Shown: piece by piece, positions 55,786 through 64,000 of the stretch
Layout of the letters: each line of letters begins with the position of its first letter
Position numbering within the stretch: the first letter of the stretch is position 1
NCBI RefSeq assembly: GCF_025264685.1
Contig: NZ_CP073721.1
Coordinates: 3,711,001 to 3,775,000, forward strand
From: Dactylosporangium roseum
GTDB taxonomy: Bacteria > Actinomycetota > Actinomycetes > Mycobacteriales > Micromonosporaceae
Direction: 5' to 3'
Length of the DNA: 64,000 nt
The notes under the pieces: model-generated
Told to the model about the DNA's origin: nothing
The model's input: only the letters and a program-made list of their open reading frames with translations
Databases searched by the model: none
Made by a program: the position numbers and the translations under genes

Positions 55786-57792
55786 TCACCGGTTGGGGGG
55801 CACGGCGCGCACGATCTGCACCTTGTCCGGGTACCGGGCCGCCAGATACTCGGCTGCGTCAATGTTCGATTTGGCCCGGGGATCACCGTATGCCGACCGG
55901 GTGACGCCGGGCTGCGCCGACGCCCGGACCGGATGATCCGGATCCAGCACGAGGAAGCTGGCCGCGGGATCGTAAACGAAGAAGCGAATCGGAACCGGGC
56001 TGTCCCGCACCATGGCTTCCAGCGTTTCGAGTGTCTTCGGCTTCGACAGCGGGTCCTGCCACAGGTACCAGACCTGCGCGTACCGGTAGTTGCGTTGCAT
56101 CACGGACGCGTAGAGCGACGCATACCAGTTCCGGTACGGCGAACTCATGAAGTCGACATTCATCATGCCGCCGCCGTCCGGAAACATTCGAGTCATGAGA
56201 ATGGCATCACGCGCGCCGTCGGGTGAGCCTCGCTCGAGCGCGGCCGCCAGCCGCAGCCCGTTGCTGGTGGGCTGGCTGTGCCAACGGCCGCCGGCCACGA
56301 TCAGCGCGACGACGAGCGGCAGGACCACGGCGAAGGCGGGCACCGTGCGGTGCGGCAGCACGCGGACCAGCCCGCCGAGACCGACCAGCGCCACGATGAT
56401 GACCAGGTGCAGCGTCTTCTCGAAGTAGTAGATGGTGCGGCCGATGGTGATCAGTTGGAAGGCGGCGAGCGCCACCGACAGCGCACCCGCGACCACGATG
56501 CCGAGGGTCGCGCTGCGGTGTCCCGGTGCCCGCAGGCCACCTCGCCGGGCCAGGGCGAGCAGCGCCAGCACGATGAGCACCAGCGTCGCGGCCCGGTCGG
56601 CGACCTGGGCGGTGCCGGGCAGGGTGAGCTGGTAGCCGCTGGCCGCCTTGGCGTTGAGCAGCGGGGTCAACAGCACCGGAGCCGCGATGAGCACCGCGGC
56701 CAGCCATGCCACCGGGCGGCGCCAGAGCCGTTCCCGCCAGGCCCAGACGCCGACCATGATCACCGAGTACGGCAGGAAGAGGTGGTAGCTGAACGAGATG
56801 CCGACCAGCAGGAGCGCCATCGTGGCGAGTTGCTCGCCGGAACTGGCCAGCGGGCGGGCGACCAGCGCGGTCAGCACCGCCGCGAGAGCGAGGCCCACCA
56901 GCTCGTTCGGGTATCCGCGGGTGAGCACCGACACCGGGTCACCGAAGAACAGCCAGGCAGCGATCAACCCGACCGTGGCGAGCAGCCGGACCGGGCTCGC
57001 GCCGGCTCCGGCGACCCGGCGCGCGCCCCACAGCACCGCCAGGATCAGGAACACGAAGGCGGCCACGCAGAGCCAGACCATCACATCCATCGCGACCGTG
57101 CCGTCGGCCGACACCGTGGCCGACGAGCGGACGAAGCGGTCCAGCACGGCGAAGGAGAAGTGGGTGCCTTGCGGATAGTTCCGGATCCCCTCGGCGAGCA
57201 CCTCCGGTGCGTACCGCAGCGACTCCCGCGGGTGGAAGAAGGCGTAGCCCCCCACCTGTCCGATCATGTCGAACAGCAGGAAGTGCCGGGACATGTCCTC
57301 GCCGGGGATCAGCACGCCCAACCGGCCACCCAGGTCGCGCAGCACGAACGGCTCCAGGGCCAGCGCCGTCGCACCGCCGAAGCCGACCGCCAGCACCCAG
57401 TCCCGCGCTCGCCACCGACCGGGCCGCGCCGGTCGGCGGCCGGTGAGCAGCGACAGCAGTACCAGGACCGTCAGGGCGAACCCGCCCACCGCCACCGGGT
57501 GCAGGTGCCAAGGCCAGACCGAGAACAGCAGTCCGGCCACGCACAACGCCGGGAACAACTGGGCCAGGCTGACCACCGTCCGGTCGAACCATCCGACCGT
57601 GCCCCGCTGCAGGCTGGCCAGTCCCGCCACGACCAGGACGGGCAGCAGGACGTCGGCGTGGATCAGATGGGTGACCAGCGGTAGCAGCCAGGCCAGTGTG
57701 AACGCGGCCAGCCAGCCCAGTGGTGTCCGCAACCGCCGGGTCGGTGCCGCTCGTTCCGCGACTGTGGCGTTGCCCGAGGTGGCGACGGTCAA
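55786..57792 (-). CDS. Polytopic membrane protein, probable GT-C glycosyltransferase
   Basis: 668 residues with about thirteen membrane helices. A conserved-looking external loop lies near residues 165-220 (LIPGEDMSRHFLLFDMIGQVGG, FHPRESLRYAPEVLAEGIRNYPQGTHF). The C-terminal ~150 residues are soluble (MFPDGGGMMNVDFMSSPYRNW, PIRFFVYDPAASFLVLDPDHP). It starts 18 bases after the DPM1-like gene stop and probably belongs to the minus-strand operon with rfbB and rfbD. The exact donor and acceptor are unknown. Confidence 0.75.
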   Translation of the reverse strand: MTVATSGNATVAERAAPTRRLRTPLGWLAAFTLAWLLPLVTHLIHADVLLPVLVVAGLASLQRGTVGWFDRTVVSLAQLFPALCVAGLLFSVWPWHLHPVAVGGFALTVLVLLSLLTGRRPARPGRWRARDWVLAVGFGGATALALEPFVLRDLGGRLGVLIPGEDMSRHFLLFDMIGQVGGYAFFHPRESLRYAPEVLAEGIRNYPQGTHFSFAVLDRFVRSSATVSADGTVAMDVMVWLCVAAFVFLILAVLWGARRVAGAGASPVRLLATVGLIAAWLFFGDPVSVLTRGYPNELVGLALAAVLTALVARPLASSGEQLATMALLLVGISFSYHLFLPYSVIMVGVWAWRERLWRRPVAWLAAVLIAAPVLLTPLLNAKAASGYQLTLPGTAQVADRAATLVLIVLALLALARRGGLRAPGHRSATLGIVVAGALSVALAAFQLITIGRTIYYFEKTLHLVIIVALVGLGGLVRVLPHRTVPAFAVVLPLVVALIVAGGRWHSQPTSNGLRLAAALERGSPDGARDAILMTRMFPDGGGMMNVDFMSSPYRNWYASLYASVMQRNYRYAQVWYLWQDPLSKPKTLETLEAMVRDSPVPIRFFVYDPAASFLVLDPDHPVRASAQPGVTRSAYGDPRAKSNIDAAEYLAARYPDKVQIVRAVPPNR

Positions 57793-57810
57793 CGGAGGGG
57801 CTCCTTGGGG

Positions 57811-58512
57811 TCAGGCGCGGATCAATGCGAGCAGCAGGACCACGCCGGCGCGGCCGAGGTAGATCGATGCCTTGACGGGTGAGTTGCTGGGGATGCCCGC
57901 CATGCGTGGCCGCATGGCGACCGGGATCTGCGTGATCTTGTACTTCATCCGGGCCGTCCGCACCAGGACTTCGATGGTGTCGCCGAGATACTCGGCCGGA
58001 TACCAGTTCGCGAACAGCTCGATGAGCTCGCGGTTGCACGCGCGGTGCCCCGACGTGGTGTCGGTGAGCCGGGTGTGGGCCAACCAGGAGATCACCCTCG
58101 ACAGCAGCCGCATCGCCCACTTCCGCGGCCCCTTGACCGCATATCCGCCCTCACCGGCGAACCGGGCGCCGATGACGAGGTCGTGGTCGTCGAGCGCGTC
58201 CACGAGCTTCGGGATGTACCGCGGGTCGTGCTGACCGTCGGCGTCCACCTGGATGGCCACGTCGAAACCGTGGTCGCGGGCATACCGGTAGCCGGTCCGC
58301 ATGGCGCCGCCGACACCGAGGTTGTACGGCAGCCGCGCGACGATCGCGCCGGCGGCCGCGGCCCGCGCCGAGGTGTCGTCGGTGGAGCCGTCGTCGACGA
58401 CGATCACGGACACCTCGGGCAGTTCGCCCTTGACCTCCGCGACGACGTCCGCGATCGAGGCGGACTCGTTCCACGCCGGGATGATGATGAGGACGCGCTT
58501 ACCGTTGATCAT
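57811..58512 (-). CDS. DPM1-type GT2 glycosyltransferase
   Basis: 233 residues. The GT-A motifs are VLIIIPAWNESASIADVV, VIVVDDGSTDDTSARA, YNLGVGGAMRTGYRYA and the metal motif QVDADGQHDP. It lacks the C-terminal membrane helices of the 44,952 protein. The next protein (DUF2304) starts with a 14-base overlap and probably anchors or partners it, a pairing common in rfb clusters. It likely makes a polyprenyl-phosphate sugar for the GT-C enzymes. Confidence 0.88.
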   Translation of the reverse strand: MINGKRVLIIIPAWNESASIADVVAEVKGELPEVSVIVVDDGSTDDTSARAAAAGAIVARLPYNLGVGGAMRTGYRYARDHGFDVAIQVDADGQHDPRYIPKLVDALDDHDLVIGARFAGEGGYAVKGPRKWAMRLLSRVISWLAHTRLTDTTSGHRACNRELIELFANWYPAEYLGDTIEVLVRTARMKYKITQIPVAMRPRMAGIPSNSPVKASIYLGRAGVVLLLALIRA

Positions 58513-58864
58513 TGCTGCGCTCCCGCTCGGCGCTGCGCTTCCGCTCAGCGCGAATCAGCGCGATGTCCTCCGCAAGGGTTCTGGTCTCCTCCTCGAGCCG
58601 GCTGACCTCCCAACTCAGGTGCACGCACACGAGCAACAGGAAGACGATGCCGAGGAACAGCACCAGGCTGACGCCGGACGCGACGCCGATGGCCTTCGCC
58701 ACCGTGTCGGCCAGCGTCGGGAAGAACCCGAGCGGCAGCACCACGAGGCTGACGCCGAGCCAGAGCATCGCGTACTTCTCCTGGAGCTGCCGCCTGCGCA
58801 GCAGCTCGATCATGAAGGCGAGTGCCGCGAGCGCGGTCAACCCGGTGATGATGGTGAGCTTCAT
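58499..58864 (-). CDS. DUF2304 small membrane protein
   Basis: 121 residues: an N-terminal membrane helix (LTIITGLTALAALAFMIELL), a conserved basic/aromatic stretch (RRRQLQEKYAMLWLGVSLVVL), two further helices, and a C-terminal charged coiled coil (SWEVSRLEEETRTLAEDIALI). Such proteins are usually encoded next to DPM1-like transferases, as here. It overlaps both neighbours (rfbD by four bases). Confidence 0.85.
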   Translation of the reverse strand: MKLTIITGLTALAALAFMIELLRRRQLQEKYAMLWLGVSLVVLPLGFFPTLADTVAKAIGVASGVSLVLFLGIVFLLLVCVHLSWEVSRLEEETRTLAEDIALIRAERKRSAERERSNDQR

Positions 58865-59757
58865 GCCGGTCCCTTTCCGAGGCCGGATGGCCGATTCGAC
58901 AGCGCTGCGGTCAGCATCTCACGCCATTCGCGCATCGGGCGAACCCCGGCCGCCTGCCACCGGCCGTGCCCGAGCACGCTGAACGCGGGCCTGAGCGCGG
59001 GTCGCGCGAAGCGTTCACTGGTCGTGGGCCGGACCCGGGCCGGGTCGAGCCCCGCCTCGGTGAAGACGGCCTGGGCCAGACCGAACCAGCTCGTCCGGCC
59101 GGCCGCGGTGCCGTGGTAGACGCCGGCCGGCGCGGTGCCGGCCAGGGCGGCGTCGGCGAGCGCGGCGAGCTGCGCGGCGAGGTCGCCGGACCAGGTGGGC
59201 TGGCCGATCTGGTCGTCGACCACGTCGACGAAGTCCCGCTCACCGGCCAGCCGGAGCATGGTCGTCACGAAGTTGCGCCCGTGCGTGGCGTACAGCCAGG
59301 CGGTGCGGACCACGTATCCGTGCGCCGGCAGGATGGTCAGGACCGCCTGCTCGCCGACGAGCTTGCTGCGGCCGTAGGCGTTCAGCGGCGCGGTCGGCGC
59401 GTCCTCGGCGTACGGCTCGCCGGCGTTGCCGGCGAAGACGTAGTCGGTCGAGACGTGCAGCAGACGCGCCCCGGTCGCGGCGCAGGCCGACGCCAGGTGG
59501 GCGACGCCGGTGCCGTTCACCGCGGTGGCGGCCGCCTCGTCGGACTCCGCACCGTCGACATCGGTCCAGGCGGCGGCGTTGATCACCACATCGTGGCCGT
59601 CGACCGTCGCGCGGACCGCCGCCGCGTCGGTGATGTCCAGGTCGGCCCGCTTCACGGCGGTGACGGTGTGCCCCGGCGCGCCGGCGCGGCCGGACAGCGT
59701 GTCCAGCACGTCCTGGCCCAGCATCCCGCCGGCGCCTGTCAACAACCACCTGGTCAT
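58861..59757 (-). CDS. rfbD: dTDP-4-dehydrorhamnose reductase
   Basis: 298 residues. The NADPH loop is LLTGAGGMLGQDV. Then come VVINAAAWTDVDGAE, HVSTDYVFAGNAGEPYAEDAPTAPLNAYGRSKLVGE (family pattern with the Tyr-x3-Lys pair), and RTAWLYATHGRNFVTTML. It performs the last step to dTDP-L-rhamnose. ATG at 59,757 overlaps the rfbB stop by four bases. Confidence 0.94.
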   Translation of the reverse strand: MTRWLLTGAGGMLGQDVLDTLSGRAGAPGHTVTAVKRADLDITDAAAVRATVDGHDVVINAAAWTDVDGAESDEAAATAVNGTGVAHLASACAATGARLLHVSTDYVFAGNAGEPYAEDAPTAPLNAYGRSKLVGEQAVLTILPAHGYVVRTAWLYATHGRNFVTTMLRLAGERDFVDVVDDQIGQPTWSGDLAAQLAALADAALAGTAPAGVYHGTAAGRTSWFGLAQAVFTEAGLDPARVRPTTSERFARPALRPAFSVLGHGRWQAAGVRPMREWREMLTAALSNRPSGLGKGPA

Positions 59758-60746
59758 GCGCCCAGGGATGCCCGGTTCTTGAGCGGCTCCCACCACGGCC
59801 GGTTGTCCCGGTACCACGCGACGGTGTCGGCGATGCCGCGGTCGAAGCTGACCGCCGGCACGTACCCGAGCTCGTTCTGGATCTTCTCGATGCTCAACGA
59901 GTAGCGCCGGTCGTGGCCCTTGCGGTCCTCGACGTACTCGACGCTGGCGTCCCAGTCCCGGCCGCAGGCGGCGAGGAGCTGTTCGGTGAGCTCGCGGTTG
60001 GTCAGCTCCTGGCCGCCGCCGATGTGGTACACCTCGCCGGGCCGGCCCTTCTCCAGCGCTAGCTGGATCCCGGCGCAGTGGTCGGACACGTGCAGCCAGT
60101 CCCGGATGTTGCCGCCGTCGCCGTAGAGCGGGACCTTCCTGCCGTCGAGCAGGTTCGTGATGAAGAGCGGAATGACCTTCTCCGGGAACTGGTACTGTCC
60201 GTAGTTGTTCGAGCACCGGGTCACCACGACGTCCATCCCGTGGGTGCGGTGGTAGGCCAGGGCGAGCAGATCGGAGCCGGCCTTCGAGGCGGAGTACGGC
60301 GAGTTCGGGGCGAGTGGCCACTCCTCGGTCCACGAGCCCTCGGCGATCGATCCGTAGACCTCGTCGGTGGACACGTGCAGGAAGCGACCGACGCCGGCGC
60401 GCAGCGCGGCGTCGAGCAGCACCTGGGTGCCGAGCACGTTGGTGGTGACGAACGGTCCGGCGCCGAGGATCGAGCGGTCGACGTGCGACTCGGCCGCGAA
60501 GTGGACGACCGCGTCGTGCCCCGGCAGCACCTGGGCGACCAGGTCCGCGTCGCAGATGTCGCCCTGCACGAACGTGTAGGACGGATCGCTCGCGACGGGG
60601 CGCAGATTGTCTAAATTGCCGGAATAGGTCAACTTGTCCAGCACGGTGACTTGAGCCCCGGCATAGGCGGAATATCCGCCTTGCAGCAGGGTCCGGACGT
60701 AGTGGGAGCCGATGAATCCGGCACCGCCGGTGACAAGGATTCTCAC
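59754..60746 (-). CDS. rfbB: dTDP-glucose 4,6-dehydratase
   Basis: 330 residues from GTG at 60,746. The motifs are ILVTGGAGFIGSHYVRTLL, VVHFAAESHVDRSI, LHVSTDEVYGSI, the Tyr-x3-Lys pair in NSPYSASKAGSDLL and RCSNNYGQYQFPEKVIPLF. It makes dTDP-4-keto-6-deoxyglucose. A TACACT box lies nine bases before the start, divergent from rfbA. Confidence 0.95.
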   Translation of the reverse strand: MRILVTGGAGFIGSHYVRTLLQGGYSAYAGAQVTVLDKLTYSGNLDNLRPVASDPSYTFVQGDICDADLVAQVLPGHDAVVHFAAESHVDRSILGAGPFVTTNVLGTQVLLDAALRAGVGRFLHVSTDEVYGSIAEGSWTEEWPLAPNSPYSASKAGSDLLALAYHRTHGMDVVVTRCSNNYGQYQFPEKVIPLFITNLLDGRKVPLYGDGGNIRDWLHVSDHCAGIQLALEKGRPGEVYHIGGGQELTNRELTEQLLAACGRDWDASVEYVEDRKGHDRRYSLSIEKIQNELGYVPAVSFDRGIADTVAWYRDNRPWWEPLKNRASLGA

Positions 60747-60755
60747 GAGGTCGGG

Positions 60756-60761
60756 AGTGTA
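60756..60761 (-). promoter_or_regulatory. Possible -10 box of rfbB
   Basis: TACACT on the minus strand lies nine bases before the GTG at 60,746, slightly further than in the other leaderless genes here. Confidence 0.35.
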
Positions 60762-60821
60762 GTCCACGTCATGTGCGCGGCCGACTCGCCGCCGGGTCGA
60801 CCGGACGTCCGGATCGCCCAC

Positions 60822-60827
60822 TAAGGT
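60822..60827 (+). promoter_or_regulatory. Leaderless-type -10 box of rfbA
   Basis: TAAGGT lies seven bases before the GTG at 60,835 and supports that start over GTG 60,826. Confidence 0.5.
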
Positions 60828-60834
60828 GTCCGGC

Positions 60835-61704
60835 GTGCGTGGCATCATCCTCGCCGGCGGGACCGGCTCGCGACTCTGGCCACTGACGAAGGCTGTCTCC
60901 AAGCAACTCATGCCGGTCTTCGACAAGCCCATGATCTACTACCCGTTGACCACGCTGGTGATGGCCGGCGTGCGAGAGATCCTGGTCATCACCACGCCCG
61001 AGGACCAGGCGCAGTTCCAGCGCCTGCTCGGCGACGGCACCCAGTGGGGCCTCTCCCTGTCGTATGCGGCGCAGCCGCGGCCGGAAGGCCTCGCCCAGGC
61101 GTTCGTCATCGGCGAGGAGTTCATCGGCGATCAGTCCGTGGTGCTGGTGCTCGGCGACAACCTCTTCCACGGCGCGCAACTCGGCCAGCGACTGGCCGAG
61201 AACGCCGACGTCGTCGGCGGCCGGGTCTTCGCCTATCCGGTGGCCAGTCCGCAGGACTACGGCGTGGTCGAGTTCGACGCGCACGGCCGGGTCCTGTCGA
61301 TCGAGGAGAAGCCGAAACAGCCGAAATCCCGCTACGCGGTGCCCGGCCTGTATTTCTACGACAACCAGGTGGTCGGCATCGCCCGCCGGCTCAAGCCCAG
61401 CGACCGGGGCGAACTCGAGATCACCGCGGTCAACGCGACGTACCTCGAGCGCGGCGAGCTGCACGTGACCGTGCTCGACCGCGGCACCGCCTGGCTGGAC
61501 ACCGGCACGTTCGCCTCGCTGGTGCAGGCCTCCGAGTTCGTGCGGGTGATCGAGGAGCGGCAGGGCTTCAAGATCGGCTGCGTGGAGGAGGCCGCCTGGC
61601 GGGCCGGCTTCATCGACGACGCCCACCTGAGGTCGCTCGCCGAACCGTTGCGCAAGAGCGGATACGGCGACTACCTCCTGCAGCTCGTGGACTGGCCCTC
61701 CTGA
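60835..61704 (+). CDS. rfbA: Glucose-1-phosphate thymidylyltransferase
   Basis: 289 residues. The N terminus [37 protein letters not shown] (the family pattern, in parts [11 protein letters not shown] and [11 protein letters not shown]) carries the nucleotide site. [12 protein letters not shown] holds the metal Asp, and [17 protein letters not shown] closes the active site. It makes dTDP-glucose, the first step to dTDP-L-rhamnose. It is divergent from rfbB. Confidence 0.95.
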   Translation: MRGIILAGGTGSRLWPLTKAVSKQLMPVFDKPMIYYPLTTLVMAGVREILVITTPEDQAQFQRLLGDGTQWGLSLSYAAQPRPEGLAQAFVIGEEFIGDQSVVLVLGDNLFHGAQLGQRLAENADVVGGRVFAYPVASPQDYGVVEFDAHGRVLSIEEKPKQPKSRYAVPGLYFYDNQVVGIARRLKPSDRGELEITAVNATYLERGELHVTVLDRGTAWLDTGTFASLVQASEFVRVIEERQGFKIGCVEEAAWRAGFIDDAHLRSLAEPLRKSGYGDYLLQLVDWPS

Positions 61705-61799
61705 ACGGGTGACGTTCCACGTGCCGGTCACCCGGCTGTCCCGATCCGGGTGAAGTGGGGCTACTTGCCCCGGGTGAAGCGGTCTGAGAGGGTGACACG

Positions 61800-62414
61800 G
61801 TGAGTGAGACCTTGAAGGCATCCGGCGGCACCACCGAGGGCGTTGACTACACGGATCGTCTCCAGCGGCTCAGCGGTGCCGGCTGGAAACGGACACTGAA
61901 CGTGCAGGCGCCGTATCGATGGAACATCCGCCGGCTGGATCTCGGCTTCACCCTCGACGTCGGCTGCGGCATCGGCCGCAACCTCTCGCACCTCGACGGC
62001 AACGGGGTGGGCGTGGACCACAACGCGACCTCGATCGCGGCTTGCCGGGCCGCGGGCTTCACCGCGTTCACCGTCGAGGACTTCTTCAAGTCCGAATACG
62101 CCACCCCCGGGCGCTTCGACGCGATCCTCGGTGCGCACCTGATCGAGCACGTCGAGGAAGACCAGGCCAAGGAGATCATCGACTCCTACCTGCCGTTCCT
62201 GCGCTCGGGCGGGCGTGCCGTCTTCATCACGCCGCAGGAGCGCGGTTTCGCCAGCGACGCCACGCACGTCAGGTTCTCCGGCTTCGACGAGGTCGGCAAG
62301 ATCTGCACCGATCTCGGGCTTACGCTGGACCGGCAATACTCGTTCCCGTTCCCGCGCCCGACCGGCAAGGTCTTCACCTACAACGAGTTCGTGACGGTGG
62401 CCCGCAAACCATGA
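61800..62414 (+). CDS. SAM-dependent methyltransferase
   Basis: 204 residues from GTG at 61,800. The SAM site is TLDVGCGIGRNLSHLDGNGVGVDHN; then come FDAILGAHLIEHVEEDQAKEII and FLRSGGRAVFITPQERGF. The stop overlaps the rfbC start (ATGA). It lies between rfbA and rfbC, so a role in methylating a rhamnose-containing unit is plausible but not shown. Confidence 0.82.
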   Translation: MSETLKASGGTTEGVDYTDRLQRLSGAGWKRTLNVQAPYRWNIRRLDLGFTLDVGCGIGRNLSHLDGNGVGVDHNATSIAACRAAGFTAFTVEDFFKSEYATPGRFDAILGAHLIEHVEEDQAKEIIDSYLPFLRSGGRAVFITPQERGFASDATHVRFSGFDEVGKICTDLGLTLDRQYSFPFPRPTGKVFTYNEFVTVARKP

Positions 62415-63010
62415 AACTCCGCCAATTGTCGATCGCCGACGCCTGGGAGATCTCACCCGTCCTGCACGGCGATCCTCGAGGCTTGTTCACGGAGTGGTAT
62501 CGCTTCGACCGGCTCGAGGCCGAGATCGGTCACCCGCTCCGGCTCGCCCAGGGCAACCTGTCGGTCTCGGCGAAGGACGTCGTCCGGGGCATCCACTTCG
62601 CCGACGTGCCACCCGGTCAGGCGAAATATGTGATGTGCACACGCGGCGCGGTCCTCGACGTCATCGTCGATCTGCGGGTCGGCTCGCCGACGTTCGGCCG
62701 GTCGGAAAGTGCCCTGCTCGACGACGTCGACCGCCGCGCGGTGTACATCGGCGTGGGCCTCGGCCACGGGTTCTGCGCGCTGACCGATGACGCCACGCTC
62801 ACGTATGTGTGCTCGGAGGTCTACAACCCGACCGGTGAGCACGGCGTGCACCCGCTGGATCCCGACCTGGCCATCGAATGGCCGGTCGAGACGCCGCAAC
62901 TCTCGGCGCGCGACGCGGCGGCGCCCACGCTCGCCGAGATGCTCGCCGCCGGCCGCCTGCCGGACTACCACACCTGCGAGGCGTACACACAAAGTCTGCG
63001 AGCGCAATAG
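62411..63010 (+). CDS. rfbC: dTDP-4-dehydrorhamnose 3,5-epimerase
   Basis: 199 residues of the RmlC cupin. Motifs: SPVLHGDPRGLFTEWYR, the catalytic His in VVRGIHFADVPPGQAKYVMCTRGAV, the Asp in LDVIVDLRVGSPTFG, and GLGHGFCALTDDATLTYVCSEVYNP with the Tyr. It epimerises C3 and C5 of the 4-keto sugar. It completes the rhamnose set with rfbA, rfbB and rfbD. Confidence 0.93.
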   Translation: MKLRQLSIADAWEISPVLHGDPRGLFTEWYRFDRLEAEIGHPLRLAQGNLSVSAKDVVRGIHFADVPPGQAKYVMCTRGAVLDVIVDLRVGSPTFGRSESALLDDVDRRAVYIGVGLGHGFCALTDDATLTYVCSEVYNPTGEHGVHPLDPDLAIEWPVETPQLSARDAAAPTLAEMLAAGRLPDYHTCEAYTQSLRAQ

Positions 63011-63033
63011 AGCGGAATCGGCCCCACGGCGGC

Positions 63034-63039
63034 TAATGT
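63034..63039 (+). promoter_or_regulatory. Leaderless-type -10 box of pafA
   Basis: TAATGT lies six bases before the ATG at 63,046. Confidence 0.5.
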
Positions 63040-63045
63040 CTGTAC

Positions 63046-64000
63046 ATGGACCGGCGAATTTTCGGCCTTGAGACCGAATACGGGGTCACGTGCACCTACC
63101 GTGGGCAGCGCCGCCTGTCCCCGGACGAGGTGGCCCGTTACCTGTTCCGGCGCGTCGTGTCGTGGGGCCGTTCCAGCAACGTCTTCCTGCGCAACGGCGC
63201 GCGCCTCTACCTGGATGTCGGCTCCCACCCGGAATACGCGACGCCCGAGTGCGACTCGGTGCCCGACCTGGTCGTCCACGACCGGGCCGGCGAGCGGATC
63301 CTCGAAGGCCTGCTGGTCGACGCCGAGCGTCGGCTGCACGACGAGGGGATCGCGGGCGAGATCTACCTGTTCAAGAACAACACCGACTCGGCGGGCAACT
63401 CCTACGGCTGCCACGAAAACTACCTGGTCAGCCGCCATGGGGAGTTCGGCCGCCTGGCCGACATCCTCATTCCGTTCCTGGTCACCCGCCAGCTCATCTG
63501 CGGCGCCGGCAAGGTGCTGCAGACCCCGCGCGGCGCCGTGTACTGCCTGTCGCAACGCGCCGAGCACATCTGGGAGGGCGTCTCGTCGGCGACCACCCGC
63601 TCCCGTCCGATCATCAACACGCGCGACGAGCCGCACGCCGACGCCGAGCGGTACCGCCGGCTCCACGTCATCGTCGGCGACTCGAACATGAACGAGGTCA
63701 CCACGCTGCTGAAGGTCGGCACCGCCGACATCGTGCTGCGGATGATCGAGGCCGGGGTCGCGATGCGTGACCTCTCCCTGGAGAACCCGATCCGCGCCAT
63801 CCGCGAGGTGTCGCACGACGTCACCGGCCGCCGCCGGGTCCGCCTGGCCAGCGGCAAGGAGGTCAGCGCGCTCGAGATCCAGCAGGAGTACTTCGACAAG
63901 GCCACCGAGTTCCTGGACCGCCGCGGCGCCGACGCGGCGACGAAACGGGTCATGGACCTGTGGGGCCGGGTGCTCGCCGCGGTCGAAACCGGCAACCTCA
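63046..64000 (+). CDS. pafA: Pup ligase PafA (5' part, runs off the window)
   Basis: The first 318 codons are present; the full protein is usually about 450. [13 protein letters not shown] carries the catalytic metal Glu. Further family blocks are [42 protein letters not shown] (in parts), [11 protein letters not shown] and [18 protein letters not shown]. It ligates the C-terminal Glu of Pup to substrate lysines. The Dop paralogue at 37,423 shares these blocks. It is 22 kb from prcA, separated by the glycan island. Confidence 0.96.
   Translation, partial: MDRRIFGLETEYGVTCTYRGQRRLSPDEVARYLFRRVVSWGRSSNVFLRNGARLYLDVGSHPEYATPECDSVPDLVVHDRAGERILEGLLVDAERRLHDEGIAGEIYLFKNNTDSAGNSYGCHENYLVSRHGEFGRLADILIPFLVTRQLICGAGKVLQTPRGAVYCLSQRAEHIWEGVSSATTRSRPIINTRDEPHADAERYRRLHVIVGDSNMNEVTTLLKVGTADIVLRMIEAGVAMRDLSLENPIRAIREVSHDVTGRRRVRLASGKEVSALEIQQEYFDKATEFLDRRGADAATKRVMDLWGRVLAAVETGNL

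Overview
The window is about 64 kb of very GC-rich actinobacterial chromosome. Mycothiol ligase MshC, a complete Pup-proteasome locus (mpa, dop, pup, prcB, prcA, and the start of pafA), an F420-type oxidoreductase and frequent GTG/TTG starts all point to an actinomycete. A member of Micromonosporaceae is my best guess, but that is inference. The core gene content parallels the Mycobacterium tuberculosis region running from pafA (Rv2097c) to the phosphomutase Rv2135c.

Layout. (1) 1-6.3 kb is an accessory patch: a membrane-anchored HTH-ricin protein, a small secreted orphan, remnants of an XRE/TPR regulator and of an IS630 transposase, an intact IS4-family element with terminal repeats and a 10-bp target duplication, and a 554-residue protein of unknown function. 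(2) 6.3-21.6 kb is conserved chromosome: a lipoprotein, an aldo/keto reductase, an LLM oxidoreductase, the actinobacterial phosphomutase/DUF3090/PI-kinase-like trio, mshC, a GntR regulator, alaA, a PAC2 protein, metH, a HAD hydrolase and a VOC protein. (3) 21.8-30.6 kb holds two tandem ABC export operons of the FtsX/MacB type and a NarL-type two-component system. (4) 31.3-41.2 kb holds a RecB-like nuclease, a site-2 protease, trmI and the proteasome operon. (5) 41.5-63.0 kb is a cell-surface glycan island lying between prcA and pafA. (6) pafA starts at 63,046 and runs off the end.

The glycan island is the most interesting part. Its central plus-strand operon encodes what looks like a full GDP-D,D-heptose pathway: a GmhA-like SIS isomerase, an HddA-like kinase, a GmhB-like phosphatase and an HddC-like nucleotidyltransferase. 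The phosphatase reads without a stop into a transaldolase domain, giving an apparent fusion enzyme that joins supply of sedoheptulose 7-phosphate to the heptose pathway. Around it are an epimerase, three methyltransferases, two DPM1-type glycosyltransferases, a flippase, three large multi-spanning membrane proteins that resemble GT-C glycosyltransferases, a DUF2304 protein and the complete dTDP-L-rhamnose set (rfbA, B, C, D).

Two kinds of non-coding structure recur. The first is a family of short mobile elements. A complete 337-bp copy (30,828-31,164) has 20-bp terminal repeats resembling those of the IS4 element and a 10-bp target duplication. Three diverged copies lie at about 2.5/4.2 kb (split by the IS4 element), 13.3 kb and 41.3 kb. 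Other perfect hairpins sit between genes. The second is a consistent promoter geometry: a TANNNT box 6-8 bases before the start codon of at least fourteen genes, which indicates leaderless transcription and fixes many start codons.
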